Positions 16,486 to 27,605 are shown, counted from the first letter of the stretch. The stretch is 64,000 nt of DNA from Pseudomonas ceruminis (GCF_021602025.1 NZ_BQHW01000005.1:248001-312000), one strand, 5' to 3'. Numbers and translations are program-made. The notes: generated by a model from the letters alone, not told the origin.

Positions 16486-17907
16486 ATGAAGTTGTCCATG
16501 CCGCGTTTCGATCAAGCCCCGGTATTGGTGGTCGGCGATGTCATGCTCGACCGCTACTGGCATGGCGGTACTTCACGTATTTCGCCAGAAGCGCCAGTGC
16601 CAGTGGTCAAGGTCGATCAGATCGAGGATCGCCCCGGCGGCGCGGCCAACGTTGCCTTGAACATCGCCGCCCTTGGCGCGCCTGCATCGCTGATCGGCGT
16701 GACCGGTCAGGACGAGGCCGCCGACAGCCTGGCCAATAGCCTCCAGGCCGCGGGGGTGCGTTCGGTGTTCCAGCGCATCGCGCACCAGCCGACCATCGTC
16801 AAGCTGCGGGTCATGAGCCGTCACCAGCAACTGCTGCGCATCGATTTCGAAGAGCCGTTCGCTACCGACCCGCTGTCGCTGGGCACGGAAGTCGAAAAAC
16901 TGCTCGAAGGGGTCAAGGTGCTGGTCCTGTCCGACTACGGCAAGGGCGCACTGAAGAATCACCAGAGCCTGATCCAGGCCGCACGGGCCAAAGGCATTCC
17001 GGTACTGGCCGACCCCAAGGGCAAGGATTTTTCCATTTACCGGGGTGCCAGCCTGATCACCCCGAACCTCAGCGAGTTCGAGACCATCGTCGGCCGCTGC
17101 GCCGATGAGGCCGAGCTGGTCGCCAAGGGCCTGCAACTGCTGCTGGATCTCGACCTGGGGGCGTTGCTGGTAACCCGTGGCGAGCACGGCATGACCTTGC
17201 TGCGCACCGGCCAGCCGGCCTTGCACCTGCCTGCCCGTGCCCGTGAAGTGTTCGATGTTACCGGTGCCGGCGATACCGTCATTTCGACCCTGGCCGCTGC
17301 CATCGCCGCGGGTGAGGACTTGCCCCACGCAGTGGCCTTGGCCAACCTGGCCGCCGGTATCGTGGTGGGCAAACTGGGTACGGCCGCCATCAGTGCCCCC
17401 GAGCTGCGCCGGGCGATCCAGCGTGAAGAAGGCTCTGAGCGTGGTGTACTGGGCCTGGAGCAACTGTTGCTGGCCATCGATGATGCGCGCGCGCACAACG
17501 AGAAGATCGTCTTCACCAATGGTTGCTTCGACATCCTGCATGCCGGTCATGTGACCTATCTGGAGCAGGCGCGCGCGCAAGGTGATCGCTTGATCGTTGC
17601 GGTCAACGACGACGCTTCGGTTAGCCGCCTGAAAGGCCCTGGCCGCCCGATCAACAGCGTTGACCGGCGCATGGCCGTGTTGGCGGGGTTGGGGGCGGTG
17701 GATTGGGTGATCAGTTTTGCAGAAGGTACGCCGGAAAACCTGCTAAGCCAGGTCAAGCCGGATGTACTGGTCAAGGGTGGCGACTATGGTATCGACCAGG
17801 TGGTTGGCGCCGATATCGTCAAGGCCTATGGCGGTACTGTGAAGGTACTGGGGCTGGTCGAAAACAGCTCGACCACGGCGATCGTCGAAAAGATTCGCAA
17901 GCACTGA
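16486..17907 (+). CDS. hldE: Bifunctional heptose-7-phosphate kinase / heptose-1-phosphate adenylyltransferase HldE
   Basis: HldE makes ADP-glycero-manno-heptose precursors for the LPS inner core (kinase and adenylyltransferase steps). Residues 1-320 are a ribokinase (PfkB)-type kinase, with [19 protein letters not shown] near residue 46 and the catalytic [17 protein letters not shown] near residue 257. Residues 340-473 are a cytidylyltransferase-like domain with [18 protein letters not shown] near residue 345. The 473-residue length matches the family. ATG 16486 gives [20 protein letters not shown]; the frame extends upstream to 16387 only through the msbA terminator. It is probably transcribed from its own promoter in the 130-bp gap. 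Confidence 0.95.
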   Translation: MKLSMPRFDQAPVLVVGDVMLDRYWHGGTSRISPEAPVPVVKVDQIEDRPGGAANVALNIAALGAPASLIGVTGQDEAADSLANSLQAAGVRSVFQRIAHQPTIVKLRVMSRHQQLLRIDFEEPFATDPLSLGTEVEKLLEGVKVLVLSDYGKGALKNHQSLIQAARAKGIPVLADPKGKDFSIYRGASLITPNLSEFETIVGRCADEAELVAKGLQLLLDLDLGALLVTRGEHGMTLLRTGQPALHLPARAREVFDVTGAGDTVISTLAAAIAAGEDLPHAVALANLAAGIVVGKLGTAAISAPELRRAIQREEGSERGVLGLEQLLLAIDDARAHNEKIVFTNGCFDILHAGHVTYLEQARAQGDRLIVAVNDDASVSRLKGPGRPINSVDRRMAVLAGLGAVDWVISFAEGTPENLLSQVKPDVLVKGGDYGIDQVVGADIVKAYGGTVKVLGLVENSSTTAIVEKIRKH

Positions 17908-17912
17908 GACCG

Positions 17913-17935
17913 CGGGGGCTGCATGGCAGCCCCCG
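17913..17935. terminator. Bidirectional hairpin between hldE and the convergent Nudix-like gene
   Basis: CGGGGGCTGC (17913-17922) and GCAGCCCCCG (17926-17935) form a perfect 10-bp stem with a 3-nt loop in the 31-bp gap between two convergent stops. Confidence 0.7.
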
Positions 17936-17938
17936 ATG

Positions 17939-18907
17939 TCATTTGTGCAGTGAGGTACGTGCCCGCTTCAGCAGTTCCCGCGCCTTGTCGCCAAACCGTT
18001 GCAGGTGCGACGCCCGTACGGGCTTGCGCTCCACCAACCCCTGCTGCTTCACCCATTCCTTCCAGCGTATCCGCTCATCGCTGACCAGCCAGCCGTCCTG
18101 GCGCGCGAAGCTTTCGGCCAGATACAGCCCGCGGGTACTGGCCGGCACCAGTTCATCTTGTTTCAACGTGTACAGCTCAGCCAATGGCTTGCCGTCCTGC
18201 AAGGGCATCAGGTAAAGGTCCGGCCGTTTACGGTTGAGCCGCGCCACCAACTGATCGCCCTCCAGGCGTTCATCGACATGGAACAGGCTCAGCTTTTTCG
18301 CTTCCCTTGGTACCTGCAGTCGCATGTCGTAGATCAGTTGCAGCGATGCAGTGGGCAAATGCACATAGGCCCGCGGTCGCTCCAGCAGCGTGAGGTTGCC
18401 ACAATGCACCGGCCGCGCAGCGCCAGACTGCGGTGTCAGCACGAAGGGCAGCGCTTCGCGGTAGTGCAGGGCGGCAGCGTAGGGCGCCGGTAGCCAGGTA
18501 TCGTTGAAGCGCCCGCCCAGCCAGCCTTCCGGGGTTTCCAGCAGGCATTCTTCAGCAACTTCCTGCACGGCGGTGTGCAGCGGGAGGTTCAGCTCCTGCG
18601 CCGGTACGTAGCCAGAAATCAGTTTCAGCACCACATCGCCACGGTCTTGTCGGCGCTGACGCACCAATACCCAGTAATCGCGGTTCTGCCAATGCAGGGT
18701 AAGGCGTACCGAAACCCCCAGGTTGGCTAGCTCAGCCACGAAGTGCTGCGCGTCGGGCAACTGGATGGCTTTGCGCCGCTGCTGGGTTTGGGCAAAGTTC
18801 AGCGGCATACCGATACTCTGGTAGCTCAGCCCTTCGGGCGTAGCCTCGACATGCAGCGGCAGTGTCTTGAAGTTGCTCGGGTTCTTGCGGATCAGCGTTC
18901 GCGCCAC
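17939..18907 (-). CDS. Conserved Pseudomonas protein of unknown function with a Nudix-like segment
   Basis: This is a 322-residue soluble protein I do not recognise functionally; relatives are often labelled 'metal ABC transporter ATPase', but no Walker motif is visible. The stretch ISGYVPAQELNLPLHTAVQE followed by VAEECLL (residues about 97-123) resembles a Nudix box (GX5EX7REUXEEXGU) with a two-residue insertion, Gln for the Arg and Leu for the final Gly. EVxEE is kept, so it may be a divergent or inactive Nudix-fold protein. ATG 18907 is preceded by GGAGG. It converges on hldE and sits downstream of the reductase pair on the same strand, separated from it by a hairpin. Confidence 0.65.
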   Translation of the reverse strand: MARTLIRKNPSNFKTLPLHVEATPEGLSYQSIGMPLNFAQTQQRRKAIQLPDAQHFVAELANLGVSVRLTLHWQNRDYWVLVRQRRQDRGDVVLKLISGYVPAQELNLPLHTAVQEVAEECLLETPEGWLGGRFNDTWLPAPYAAALHYREALPFVLTPQSGAARPVHCGNLTLLERPRAYVHLPTASLQLIYDMRLQVPREAKKLSLFHVDERLEGDQLVARLNRKRPDLYLMPLQDGKPLAELYTLKQDELVPASTRGLYLAESFARQDGWLVSDERIRWKEWVKQQGLVERKPVRASHLQRFGDKARELLKRARTSLHK

Positions 18908-18935
18908 GAGGCTCCTCCTTGCGTCGGGTCAGTCT

Positions 18936-18952
18936 CCGGGCCCTTGGCCCGG
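18936..18952 (-). terminator. Hairpin downstream of the aldo/keto reductase gene
   Basis: CCGGGCC (18936-18942) and GGCCCGG (18946-18952) pair around a CTT loop just past the stop of the minus-strand reductase gene. It is short and lacks a T-run. Confidence 0.4.
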
Positions 18953-18957
18953 GCCAC

Positions 18958-19770
18958 TCAATGCTGGCCCAGGATACGGGCGACGGTGGCCACGTTGTGG
19001 GCCAGGTGCAGCGGATTGATGGTGCCGACGATAGCACTGCTGACGCCCGGGTGGGCGAACAGCAGCTCGAAGCTTGCCTGAACCGGGTCTACCCCCGGGG
19101 CCAGACAGATATGCCCGCTGGCCAGCGCCTTCTTTACCAGGATGGCCTTGCCGTGTTCGGCAGCGTAGTCCAGTACCGGGCGTTCTGCCTGTTCGTTGAG
19201 GTTGTAGGTGACCATGGCGCAGTCGCCCTGCTCCAGTGCTTTGAGGCCACCGGCGGCGGTCTTGCCGGAGAGGCCGAAGCCGAGAATCTTGCCTTCCTGC
19301 TTGAGCGCGGCGAGGGTCTGGTAGACCTCCTGCTGTTCGAGAATCTCCAGGTCGTTGCCATCGGAGTGCACCAGCACCAGTTCGATGCGGTCTGTTTCCA
19401 GGCGGCGCAGGCTGCGCTCGACCGAGCGGCGCGTGTGGGCGGCACTGAAGTCGAAGCGTGAGTGGCCGTCTTCGAACTCCTCACCGACCTTGCTGACGAT
19501 CACCCATTCCTCACGCTGGCCGCGCAGTAGTGGGCCCAGGCGTTCCTCGCTGCGACCATAGGCCGGAGCGGTGTCGATCAGGTTGATGCCCAGCTCACGG
19601 GCTTGGGCCAGCAACAGCCGGGCTTCATCATCGCCAGGGATGGTGAAGCCGGTGGGGTATTTTACGCCTTGGTCGCGGCCAAGCTTGACCGTACCCAGGC
19701 CCAGGGGGGATACCGTCAAGCCGGTGCTGCCCAATGGGCGGTGGAAGCCGTGCAGGGTTGGCAGGGTCAT
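18958..19770 (-). CDS. Aldo/keto reductase
   Basis: This 270-residue NADPH-type aldo/keto reductase has a TIM barrel. The catalytic tetrad is recognisable: Asp and Tyr in NLIDTAPAYGRSEERLGPLL near residue 59, Lys in EWVIVSKVGEEF near residue 92, and His in IELVLVHSDGND near residue 135. The C-terminal cofactor segment is GVSSAIVGTINPLHLAHNV. The substrate is unknown. Its ATG overlaps the TGA of the upstream FAD oxidoreductase by 4 bp (19767-19770), so the two are probably coupled in translation and pathway. This two-gene arrangement is shared by other pseudomonads as I recall. Confidence 0.85.
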   Translation of the reverse strand: MTLPTLHGFHRPLGSTGLTVSPLGLGTVKLGRDQGVKYPTGFTIPGDDEARLLLAQARELGINLIDTAPAYGRSEERLGPLLRGQREEWVIVSKVGEEFEDGHSRFDFSAAHTRRSVERSLRRLETDRIELVLVHSDGNDLEILEQQEVYQTLAALKQEGKILGFGLSGKTAAGGLKALEQGDCAMVTYNLNEQAERPVLDYAAEHGKAILVKKALASGHICLAPGVDPVQASFELLFAHPGVSSAIVGTINPLHLAHNVATVARILGQH

Positions 19771-20942
19771 GGCAGCAGTTGCTCCCAGGCAGGCACGGCG
19801 AGCGGCGGGCGCGGCAGGTCGTGGAGGTCGGCCTGGGCACCTGGGCGGATACCGTCGCGCTCCAGAGTGGCCAGCACGCGATCACTGAAGTCGGGCGCCA
19901 GTGCCAGTTTGGTCGGCCAGCCCACCAACAGACGTTGCTGGTCGGCGAGGAAGGCGTTGTCCGGGCGCACCAGGCCGGATTGCGCAGGCTCGGCGCGGTC
20001 AACGCGCAGGGTGGCCCAGCGGACCAGGCTCTGGTCGACCCACGGCAGCAGATTGGCGATTTCCTTTTGCGCCGCAGCGATCTGTGCCGCTGGCTCGCGC
20101 GCAACGCCGTCGGCTTCGGCAAGGTCGCCACCGAGGTACCAGACCCATTGGCCATCGGCCGCTGGGTGCGTGGTGATGGTCACGCGGGGTTTGGTGCCAC
20201 CGCCCAGGCAGTGGGCATACAGGGGTTTCAGGTTGGCGCCTTTGGCCATGACCATATGCAGCGGCCGGGTCTGCATGGCCGGCTGGTTCAGGCCCAGGGC
20301 GTGCAGCAATGCTTCGGTGCCCGCGCCAGCGCTGAGCACGATGCGCTGGGCGCGAATGTCGCGGTCATCCACGCGCAGGCCCACCAGCTGGTCGCCTTCG
20401 CGCAAGGGTTCGATATGTTCCCCGGCCAGCACGCTGTCGCCGGCCAGTTCGGCCAGGTTGGCCAACAGGCTGGGCACGTCGATGACCAGCTCCGCCAGGC
20501 GATAGACCTTGCCCTTGAAGGCACGGTCTTGCAGCGCCAGCGGCAGTTGTTCGCCCTTGACCTGTTCGACCCGGGTGCGCACAGCCTTGCTGGCGAAGAA
20601 ACTGGTGAGGTTGCCGGCCAGGGTGCCAGGTGACCATAGATAGTGGGCATCGGAAAGCAGGCGGGTATGGCCGAGGTCCAACTCGCCGTTGCCGGCCAGG
20701 GCCTCACGCCAACGGCGTGGCATATCGGCAATGGCTTCCGAGGCTCCGGTCAGGGCGCCGTGCAGGGCGTACTTGGTGCCGCCGTGGATGATGCCCTGGG
20801 ACTTGATGGTCTGCTCGCCGCCCAGGCTGGCACGTTCCACCAGCACGGTCGAGTAACCTAGGCGGCGCAGGCGCGCATTCAGCCACAGGCCTGCGACCCC
20901 GGCGCCGACGATCAGCACGTCAGTGGAAATGGCGGTTGGCAT
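19767..20942 (-). CDS. FAD-dependent oxidoreductase (DAO family)
   Basis: This 391-residue flavoprotein of the glycine/D-amino-acid oxidase superfamily has its dinucleotide-binding motif at the N-terminus (DVLIVGAGVAGLWLNARLRR, residues 8-27). The C-terminal ATLRVDRAEPAQSGLVRPDN region matches the substrate/FAD domain. The frame is open to 21041, but ATG 20942 places the Rossmann motif at the expected distance and is the better start. It is co-transcribed with the aldo/keto reductase. The substrate cannot be inferred; glycerol-3-phosphate-dehydrogenase-like or amine-oxidase activity are both possible. Confidence 0.82.
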   Translation of the reverse strand: MPTAISTDVLIVGAGVAGLWLNARLRRLGYSTVLVERASLGGEQTIKSQGIIHGGTKYALHGALTGASEAIADMPRRWREALAGNGELDLGHTRLLSDAHYLWSPGTLAGNLTSFFASKAVRTRVEQVKGEQLPLALQDRAFKGKVYRLAELVIDVPSLLANLAELAGDSVLAGEHIEPLREGDQLVGLRVDDRDIRAQRIVLSAGAGTEALLHALGLNQPAMQTRPLHMVMAKGANLKPLYAHCLGGGTKPRVTITTHPAADGQWVWYLGGDLAEADGVAREPAAQIAAAQKEIANLLPWVDQSLVRWATLRVDRAEPAQSGLVRPDNAFLADQQRLLVGWPTKLALAPDFSDRVLATLERDGIRPGAQADLHDLPRPPLAVPAWEQLLP

Positions 20943-21044
20943 GGCGGTACCTCGAAGACTGGGACAGCTGGCAAGTATACAGGGTCGAGCCGGCATGAGC
21001 TTTGCGAGGGAGGCTTTGCCGCCCCGCACCCGCTCAGGCAATCA

Positions 21045-21377
21045 TCAATGCCCGGCAGTCTTCGAGAACAGCTGAATCACCACCACGCCGCCAACGATCA
21101 TCGCCATCCCCAGCATCGCCGGTACATCGAGCTTCTGCCCATAGATCACCAGGGCTGCCACGCTGATCAGCACGATCCCCAGCCCGGACCACACCGCATA
21201 GGCGATACCCACCGGAATGCTACGCACCACCAAGGTGAGCATCCAGAACGCGATCGCATAGCCGCACACCATCAGCAGCAACGGCAGCGGTGTGCTCAGG
21301 CCTTTCACGGCCTTCATGGAAGCGGTGGCGATGACTTCGGCACAGATGGCGATAGCAAGGTAGGTGTAGGCGTTCAT
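21045..21377 (-). CDS. emrE: SMR-family multidrug efflux protein EmrE
   Basis: This 110-residue small multidrug resistance transporter has four hydrophobic helices. It works as an antiparallel dimer exchanging protons for cationic drugs. The essential membrane glutamate is in IAICAEVIATASMKAVKG (Glu14), and IPVGIAYAVWSGLGIVLISV matches the EmrE/Qac subgroup. The frame extends to 21407, but ATG 21377 gives the canonical N-terminus MNAYTYLAIAICAE with a GGAGAAAC site. It is transcribed divergently from a LysR regulator across 87 bp containing two inverted repeats, so that regulator probably controls it. Confidence 0.92.
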   Translation of the reverse strand: MNAYTYLAIAICAEVIATASMKAVKGLSTPLPLLLMVCGYAIAFWMLTLVVRSIPVGIAYAVWSGLGIVLISVAALVIYGQKLDVPAMLGMAMIVGGVVVIQLFSKTAGH

Positions 21378-21415
21378 GGTACGTTTCTCCGGTGACTGGT
21401 CGGGCATTCTAGACG

Positions 21416-21462
21416 TTACCTGGATGCGGTAAAGTCATTACCTATCGCTTATGGGGATAGGT
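21416..21462. promoter_or_regulatory. Two inverted repeats between emrE and the LysR gene (candidate LTTR operator)
   Basis: TTACC (21416-21420) and GGTAA (21428-21432) form a T-N11-A type LysR box. ACCTATC (21440-21446) and GATAGGT (21456-21462) form a second perfect 7-bp repeat reaching the lysR start. Divergent target plus LTTR with such repeats is the classical autoregulated layout; binding is inferred. Confidence 0.55.
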
Positions 21463-21464
21463 TG

Positions 21465-22355
21465 ATGGCCGAACAGTGGAACCTTGATCAACTGCGCATC
21501 TTCGTGCGCGTGGCCGAACTGCGGTCGTTTTCCGCCGTAGCGCGAGAGCAACGTCGTGCCCAGTCGACGATCAGCAGCGCCATCGCCCTGCTCGAAGCAG
21601 ACCTGGGCGTAAGCCTGTTCGACCGCAGCAGTGGGCGCCAGCCCAAATTGACCGAAAACGGCAACGCATTGCTGGAGGATGCCCGCGAACTGTTGCGCCA
21701 GTGCGAACGACTGGACGGCCGCGCCCTGGCCTTGATGCGCGGGCAGGAAGCGTTACTGCGGGTGGCCCAGGACGAGGCGATGCCTTACCAGCCGGTCATC
21801 GACAGCCTCGACGAACTGGCCCGCCGTTATCCGTACCTGGAGGTGCAACTGGCCAGCGGGGCCCAAGGCGATGTCGCCCGCAAACTGGCGGAGCGGCGTG
21901 CCGACCTGGGCCTGTTCTTTCACCATGAAAGCATCCCCTCATCACTTGAGCGGCGGACCCTGGGCAGTGTGGAGATGGTCACGGTATGTGCGGTCGACCA
22001 CCCGCTGGCGCGCCAGCGGCACGTCACCCGCCAGCAGTTGGCCCGTCATCGCCAGTTGCTGATTACCCCGCAGCAAAGCGGTTACCCGGGCGGTGAGGCC
22101 ATCAGCCCGCAGGTGTGGCGTGCCGACAGCTTCTACGCCATGGCCGAGTTGCTGATGCGTGGCCTGGGCTGGGCTTGGCTGCCGAGGCATGTGGTGCAGT
22201 ACCCCACCTACCAGGCGCACATGGTCGAACTGGCCACTCAATGGCGGCCACCGGCATTGGTCGTCGAACTGGCCTGGCGCCGGGACGAGCCGCTGGGCCC
22301 GGCCGCGCAATGGTTGGCCGAGCGCTTTGCAGTGCACCTGCGCGCGATCGGGTAA
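21465..22355 (+). CDS. LysR-family transcriptional regulator
   Basis: This 296-residue LTTR has an N-terminal winged helix-turn-helix (residues 5-64, with FSAVAREQRRAQSTISSAIA as the helix-turn-helix and LGVSLFDRSSGRQPKLTENG as the wing) and a periplasmic-binding-like effector domain. TTG 21462 directly precedes ATG 21465; ATG is chosen, with GGGGAT upstream. It is divergent from emrE and followed after 11 bp by waaA on the same strand. Its effector is unknown; control of emrE is the simplest inference. Confidence 0.88.
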   Translation: MAEQWNLDQLRIFVRVAELRSFSAVAREQRRAQSTISSAIALLEADLGVSLFDRSSGRQPKLTENGNALLEDARELLRQCERLDGRALALMRGQEALLRVAQDEAMPYQPVIDSLDELARRYPYLEVQLASGAQGDVARKLAERRADLGLFFHHESIPSSLERRTLGSVEMVTVCAVDHPLARQRHVTRQQLARHRQLLITPQQSGYPGGEAISPQVWRADSFYAMAELLMRGLGWAWLPRHVVQYPTYQAHMVELATQWRPPALVVELAWRRDEPLGPAAQWLAERFAVHLRAIG

Positions 22356-22366
22356 ACTTCGCCGCC

Positions 22367-23638
22367 ATGAACAGATCACTCTATACCCTGCTGTTTCACC
22401 TGGGCCTGCCGCTGGTTGCGCTGCGCCTGTACCTGCGTGCGCGCAAGGCGCCGGCCTATGGCCAGCGTATCGGTGAGCGCTTTGCCCGCAACCTGCCGGC
22501 CATGCGCCAGGGCGGCATATGGGTGCATGCCGTCTCGGTCGGCGAGAGCATCGCCGCGGCGCCCATGGTGCGCGCCTTGCTCAAGGCCTATCCGGACTTG
22601 CCGGTCACCCTCACCTGCATGACCCCCACCGGCTCAGAACGCATTCGCGCCCTGTTCGCCGATGAGCCGCGCATCCAGCATTGCTACCTGCCTTACGATC
22701 TGCCATGGGCGGCGGGGCGCTTTCTCGACCATGTGCGCCCGCGTCTGGGCATCATCATGGAAACCGAGCTGTGGCCCAACCACATCCACCAGTGCGCCAA
22801 GCGCGGCATCCCGGTGGCCTTGGCCAATGCACGGTTGTCCGAGCGCTCTGCCCGTGGCTATGCGCGTTTCGCCAACCTGACGCGACCGATGCTCGCCGAG
22901 ATGAGCCTGATCGCGGTACAGACCGAAACCGAAGCGCAGCGCTTTCGCGACCTCGGCGCGCGTCCCGCATGCGTGCAGGTGACCGGCTCGATCAAGTTCG
23001 ACCTGAAGATCGATGGGCAACTGCTGCCGCGCGCCAAGGCGCTGCGCGAACAGTGGGGTGCAGCCCAGCGCCCAGTGTGGATCGCCGCCAGCACCCATGA
23101 GGGTGAAGATGCTCTGATCCTGCAGGCGCATCAGCAGTTGCTGCAGGCGCATGGCGATGCTCTGCTGATCCTGGTGCCGCGCCACCCCGAGCGGTTCGAT
23201 GCGGTGCATGCCTTGTGCGCTGAGCAGTTCACCACCGTGCGCCGCTCTGCCGGCGCTGCTGTCGACAGCCACGTCCGCGTACTGCTCGGCGATACCATGG
23301 GCGAATTGCTATTCCTCTATGCCCTGGCCGACATCGCCTTCGTCGGCGGCAGCCTGGTCGCCACCGGTGGCCACAACCCGCTGGAGCCAGCGGCGCTGGC
23401 ATTGCCGGTGCTCATGGGGCCACATGTGTTCAACTTCCTCGAAATCAGCGCGATGCTGCGCGAGGCGGGGGCGTTGCAGCAGGTCGACAATGCCGATGGG
23501 CTGGCGGAAGCCGTGCGCCGGTTGATCGAGCTGCCGCAAGATGCCCAACGCATGGGCGAGGCGGGAAGGGCGGTGATGCAGGCCAATCAGGGGGCGTTGC
23601 AACGCTTGCTCGATGGGTTGGGCAAACTCATCGGCTGA
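22367..23638 (+). CDS. waaA: 3-deoxy-D-manno-octulosonic acid transferase WaaA (KdtA)
   Basis: WaaA transfers Kdo from CMP-Kdo to lipid IVA at the inner-membrane inner face. The 423-residue product starts with the anchor MNRSLYTLLFHLGLPLVALR and has the GT30 elements GGIWVHAVSVGESIAAAPMV near residue 45, MTPTGSERI near residue 85, IIMETELWPNH near residue 128, and SLVATGGHNPLEPAALALPV near residue 330. The frame runs upstream to 22115 inside lysR, but ATG 22367 gives the conserved start. It is separated from the main core cluster by five genes, as usual in Pseudomonas. Confidence 0.94.
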   Translation: MNRSLYTLLFHLGLPLVALRLYLRARKAPAYGQRIGERFARNLPAMRQGGIWVHAVSVGESIAAAPMVRALLKAYPDLPVTLTCMTPTGSERIRALFADEPRIQHCYLPYDLPWAAGRFLDHVRPRLGIIMETELWPNHIHQCAKRGIPVALANARLSERSARGYARFANLTRPMLAEMSLIAVQTETEAQRFRDLGARPACVQVTGSIKFDLKIDGQLLPRAKALREQWGAAQRPVWIAASTHEGEDALILQAHQQLLQAHGDALLILVPRHPERFDAVHALCAEQFTTVRRSAGAAVDSHVRVLLGDTMGELLFLYALADIAFVGGSLVATGGHNPLEPAALALPVLMGPHVFNFLEISAMLREAGALQQVDNADGLAEAVRRLIELPQDAQRMGEAGRAVMQANQGALQRLLDGLGKLIG

Positions 23639-23640
23639 TA

Positions 23641-23692
23641 CCTCGGGGCCGCTTTGCGGCCCTGTCGCGACAAAAGGCCGCCCCGACAACGA
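23641..23692. repeat. REP-like palindromic element after waaA, doubling as terminator
   Basis: GGGCCGC (23646-23652), TTT loop and GCGGCCC (23656-23662) form a hairpin, followed by TCGCGACAAAAGGCCGCCCC, the second arm of a palindromic unit common in P. putida intergenic DNA. It lies between the convergent waaA and tolC genes and probably stops both transcripts. Confidence 0.55.
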
Positions 23693-23709
23693 TTGTGCGA
23701 AGCTCCAGG

Positions 23710-25146
23710 TCAAGGGCGACGCTCGAAGTTCTTGGCTGCGGCAGCCGCCAGGTCCGGTGGCAGGAAGTCCTTGTCCGGGTTGTAGTCGGGCTTGAGGTAG
23801 CGCTTCAGGTCTGCCAGGTCCTGTGGGCTCAAGGTCCCCGCTGCCTGCTTCAGGCTCAGGTTGTCGAGAATGTAGTCATAGCGGCTGTTGTTGTAGTCAC
23901 GCACCGAGGTGTACAGCTGGCGCTGGGCATCGAGCACGTCGACGATGTTGCGAGTACCGACCTGATAGCCGATTTCGGTGGCTTCCAGCGCGCTCTGGTT
24001 GGACACGATCGATTGCTTGCGGGCCTGCACCTGCTCGACATCGGTGTTCACCGCGCGGTGCAGGTTGCGGGTGTTCTCCACCACCTGGCGGCGCAGGCTT
24101 TCGCGTTGCTGTTCACTCTGGTTCAGGCGCTGGTAGGCCTCGCGCACTTGCGAGCTGGTCAGGCCGCCGCTGTAGATCGGGATGTTCAACTGCAGGCCGA
24201 TGGAGGTCTGCTCCACGTCTCCGCTGTAACGCACACCTGGCTGCGGCGCCGGATTGCTGAAACCGAGGTTGTCGTTGTCGCCTTTCTCGTAGCGTGCCAC
24301 GGCATCGAGCGTTGGTGCGTGGCCGGCCTTGCGCTGGCGCAGGGTTTCTTCGGCGGCGGCAACGGCGTGGTTGGTCGCCAGCAGGTTGAGGTTCTGCCGC
24401 CCGGCGGTTTCCACCCAGGCCTTGGCGTCATTGGGGATCGGTACCTGCACGGGCAATGTATGGACCACGCCCTGGATGGCGGTGTACTCGCGGTTGGTCA
24501 GCGTCACCAGGGCTTCGAAGGCATCCTGCACCTGGCGCTCGGCAATGATCCGGTTGGCCCGGGCAGTGTCGTAGCTGGCCTGTGACTGCAAGACGTCGGT
24601 CTTGTCGGAGAGGCCGACGTCGAATCGTTCGTTGGACTGGTCCAGCTGGCGCTTGAACGCGGCCTCTTCGGCCTTGGTGGCAGCCAGGTTGTCCTGGGCG
24701 CGGAGCACGGCGAAGTAATTTTGCGCGGTTTGCAGGATCAGGTTCTGCTCGGTGGCCGACAGCTCCAGTGCCGCCTGTTCATTGACCGCCTCAGCCGCCT
24801 GCAACTGGAACCAGCGATCGGCGCGGAAGATCGGTTGCGACAGGGTCGCGCTCCAGGCATTGCCGCTGCGGTTGGAGGTGATCGACGGTTCATCGAACTT
24901 GGTGCGGCTATTGAGCATCTCGGCGCCGGCCGACAGGTTCGGTAACAGGCCGGCGCGGGCCTGGGGCACCACTTCGCGACGAGCGCCATAGTCGGCGCGG
25001 GCAGCGGCAAGGTCGGCGTTGTTGTCGACCGCTTCCTGGTAGACGCTGACCAGGTCGGTTTTCACCGTAGTGGGCACATCCGCTGCCCAGACCACTGCGT
25101 TGGACGCACAAGACACGGCTATCGCCAGTGAGAGTTTGCGCAGCAT
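23710..25146 (-). CDS. tolC: TolC-family outer-membrane channel
   Basis: This 478-residue TolC-type outer-membrane factor forms the exit duct for type I secretion and efflux systems. It has a signal peptide, MLRKLSLAIAVSCASNAVVWA, cleaved before ADVPT. Two OEP repeats follow: LVSVYQEAVDNNADLAAARA near residue 29 starts the first, and QTSIGLQLNIPIYSGGLTSS near residue 300 marks the second. The C-terminus (ADLKRYLKPDYNPDKDFLPP) is periplasmic. ATG 25146 is chosen over the extended frame to 25233 because it begins the signal peptide. No cognate inner-membrane components are adjacent, as expected for a shared TolC. Confidence 0.92.
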   Translation of the reverse strand: MLRKLSLAIAVSCASNAVVWAADVPTTVKTDLVSVYQEAVDNNADLAAARADYGARREVVPQARAGLLPNLSAGAEMLNSRTKFDEPSITSNRSGNAWSATLSQPIFRADRWFQLQAAEAVNEQAALELSATEQNLILQTAQNYFAVLRAQDNLAATKAEEAAFKRQLDQSNERFDVGLSDKTDVLQSQASYDTARANRIIAERQVQDAFEALVTLTNREYTAIQGVVHTLPVQVPIPNDAKAWVETAGRQNLNLLATNHAVAAAEETLRQRKAGHAPTLDAVARYEKGDNDNLGFSNPAPQPGVRYSGDVEQTSIGLQLNIPIYSGGLTSSQVREAYQRLNQSEQQRESLRRQVVENTRNLHRAVNTDVEQVQARKQSIVSNQSALEATEIGYQVGTRNIVDVLDAQRQLYTSVRDYNNSRYDYILDNLSLKQAAGTLSPQDLADLKRYLKPDYNPDKDFLPPDLAAAAAKNFERRP

Positions 25147-25273
25147 AGGGGCAATCCTTGTACGAAAGATAATTACTAAACTGTTGAGTTTTGAGCGATG
25201 AGGCAGTGTAGTGCCATGCGCACCCGGCAACAATCGTTGCCTGCGCCTTTCATCAGCCCTGTGTTCAACCTGC

Positions 25274-25303
25274 TTGGCTTTGCCGACCCCACCAGTCTAG
25301 ACT
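25274..25303 (+). promoter_or_regulatory. Candidate sigma-70 promoter for thiC
   Basis: TTGGCT (25274-25279) and TAGACT (25298-25303) are 18 bp apart and would start transcription at about 25310, exactly at the 5' edge of the TPP riboswitch. Each hexamer matches consensus at four of six positions. Confidence 0.55.
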
Positions 25304-25310
25304 GCGCATG

Positions 25311-27459
<2,149 letters not shown>

Positions 27460-27470
27460 GGCACTCCACA

Positions 27471-27570
27471 ACCCCTGTAGGCGCGGGCTTGCCCCGCGAA
27501 AGCGTCAGCCAGGCCAGCACGACAGGTTGGCCCGACGCCTTCGCAGGCAAGCCCGCCCCCGCACTGGGGG
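27471..27570. repeat. Pair of inverted REP elements (BIME-like) between thiC and cytX
   Basis: The first unit, ACCCCTGTAGGCGCGGGCTT onward (27471-27515), has a stem CGCGGG/CCCGCG at 27482-27498 and matches the P. putida REP head. The second unit (27533-27570, GCCTTCGCAGGCAAGCCCGC) is the same element in inverse orientation. Such pairs bind gyrase or IHF or stabilise upstream mRNA in other bacteria and mark the P. putida lineage. Confidence 0.75.
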
Positions 27571-27605
27571 CAGTGCTTATCTCAACATTTGCGGCGATCA
27601 CAACA

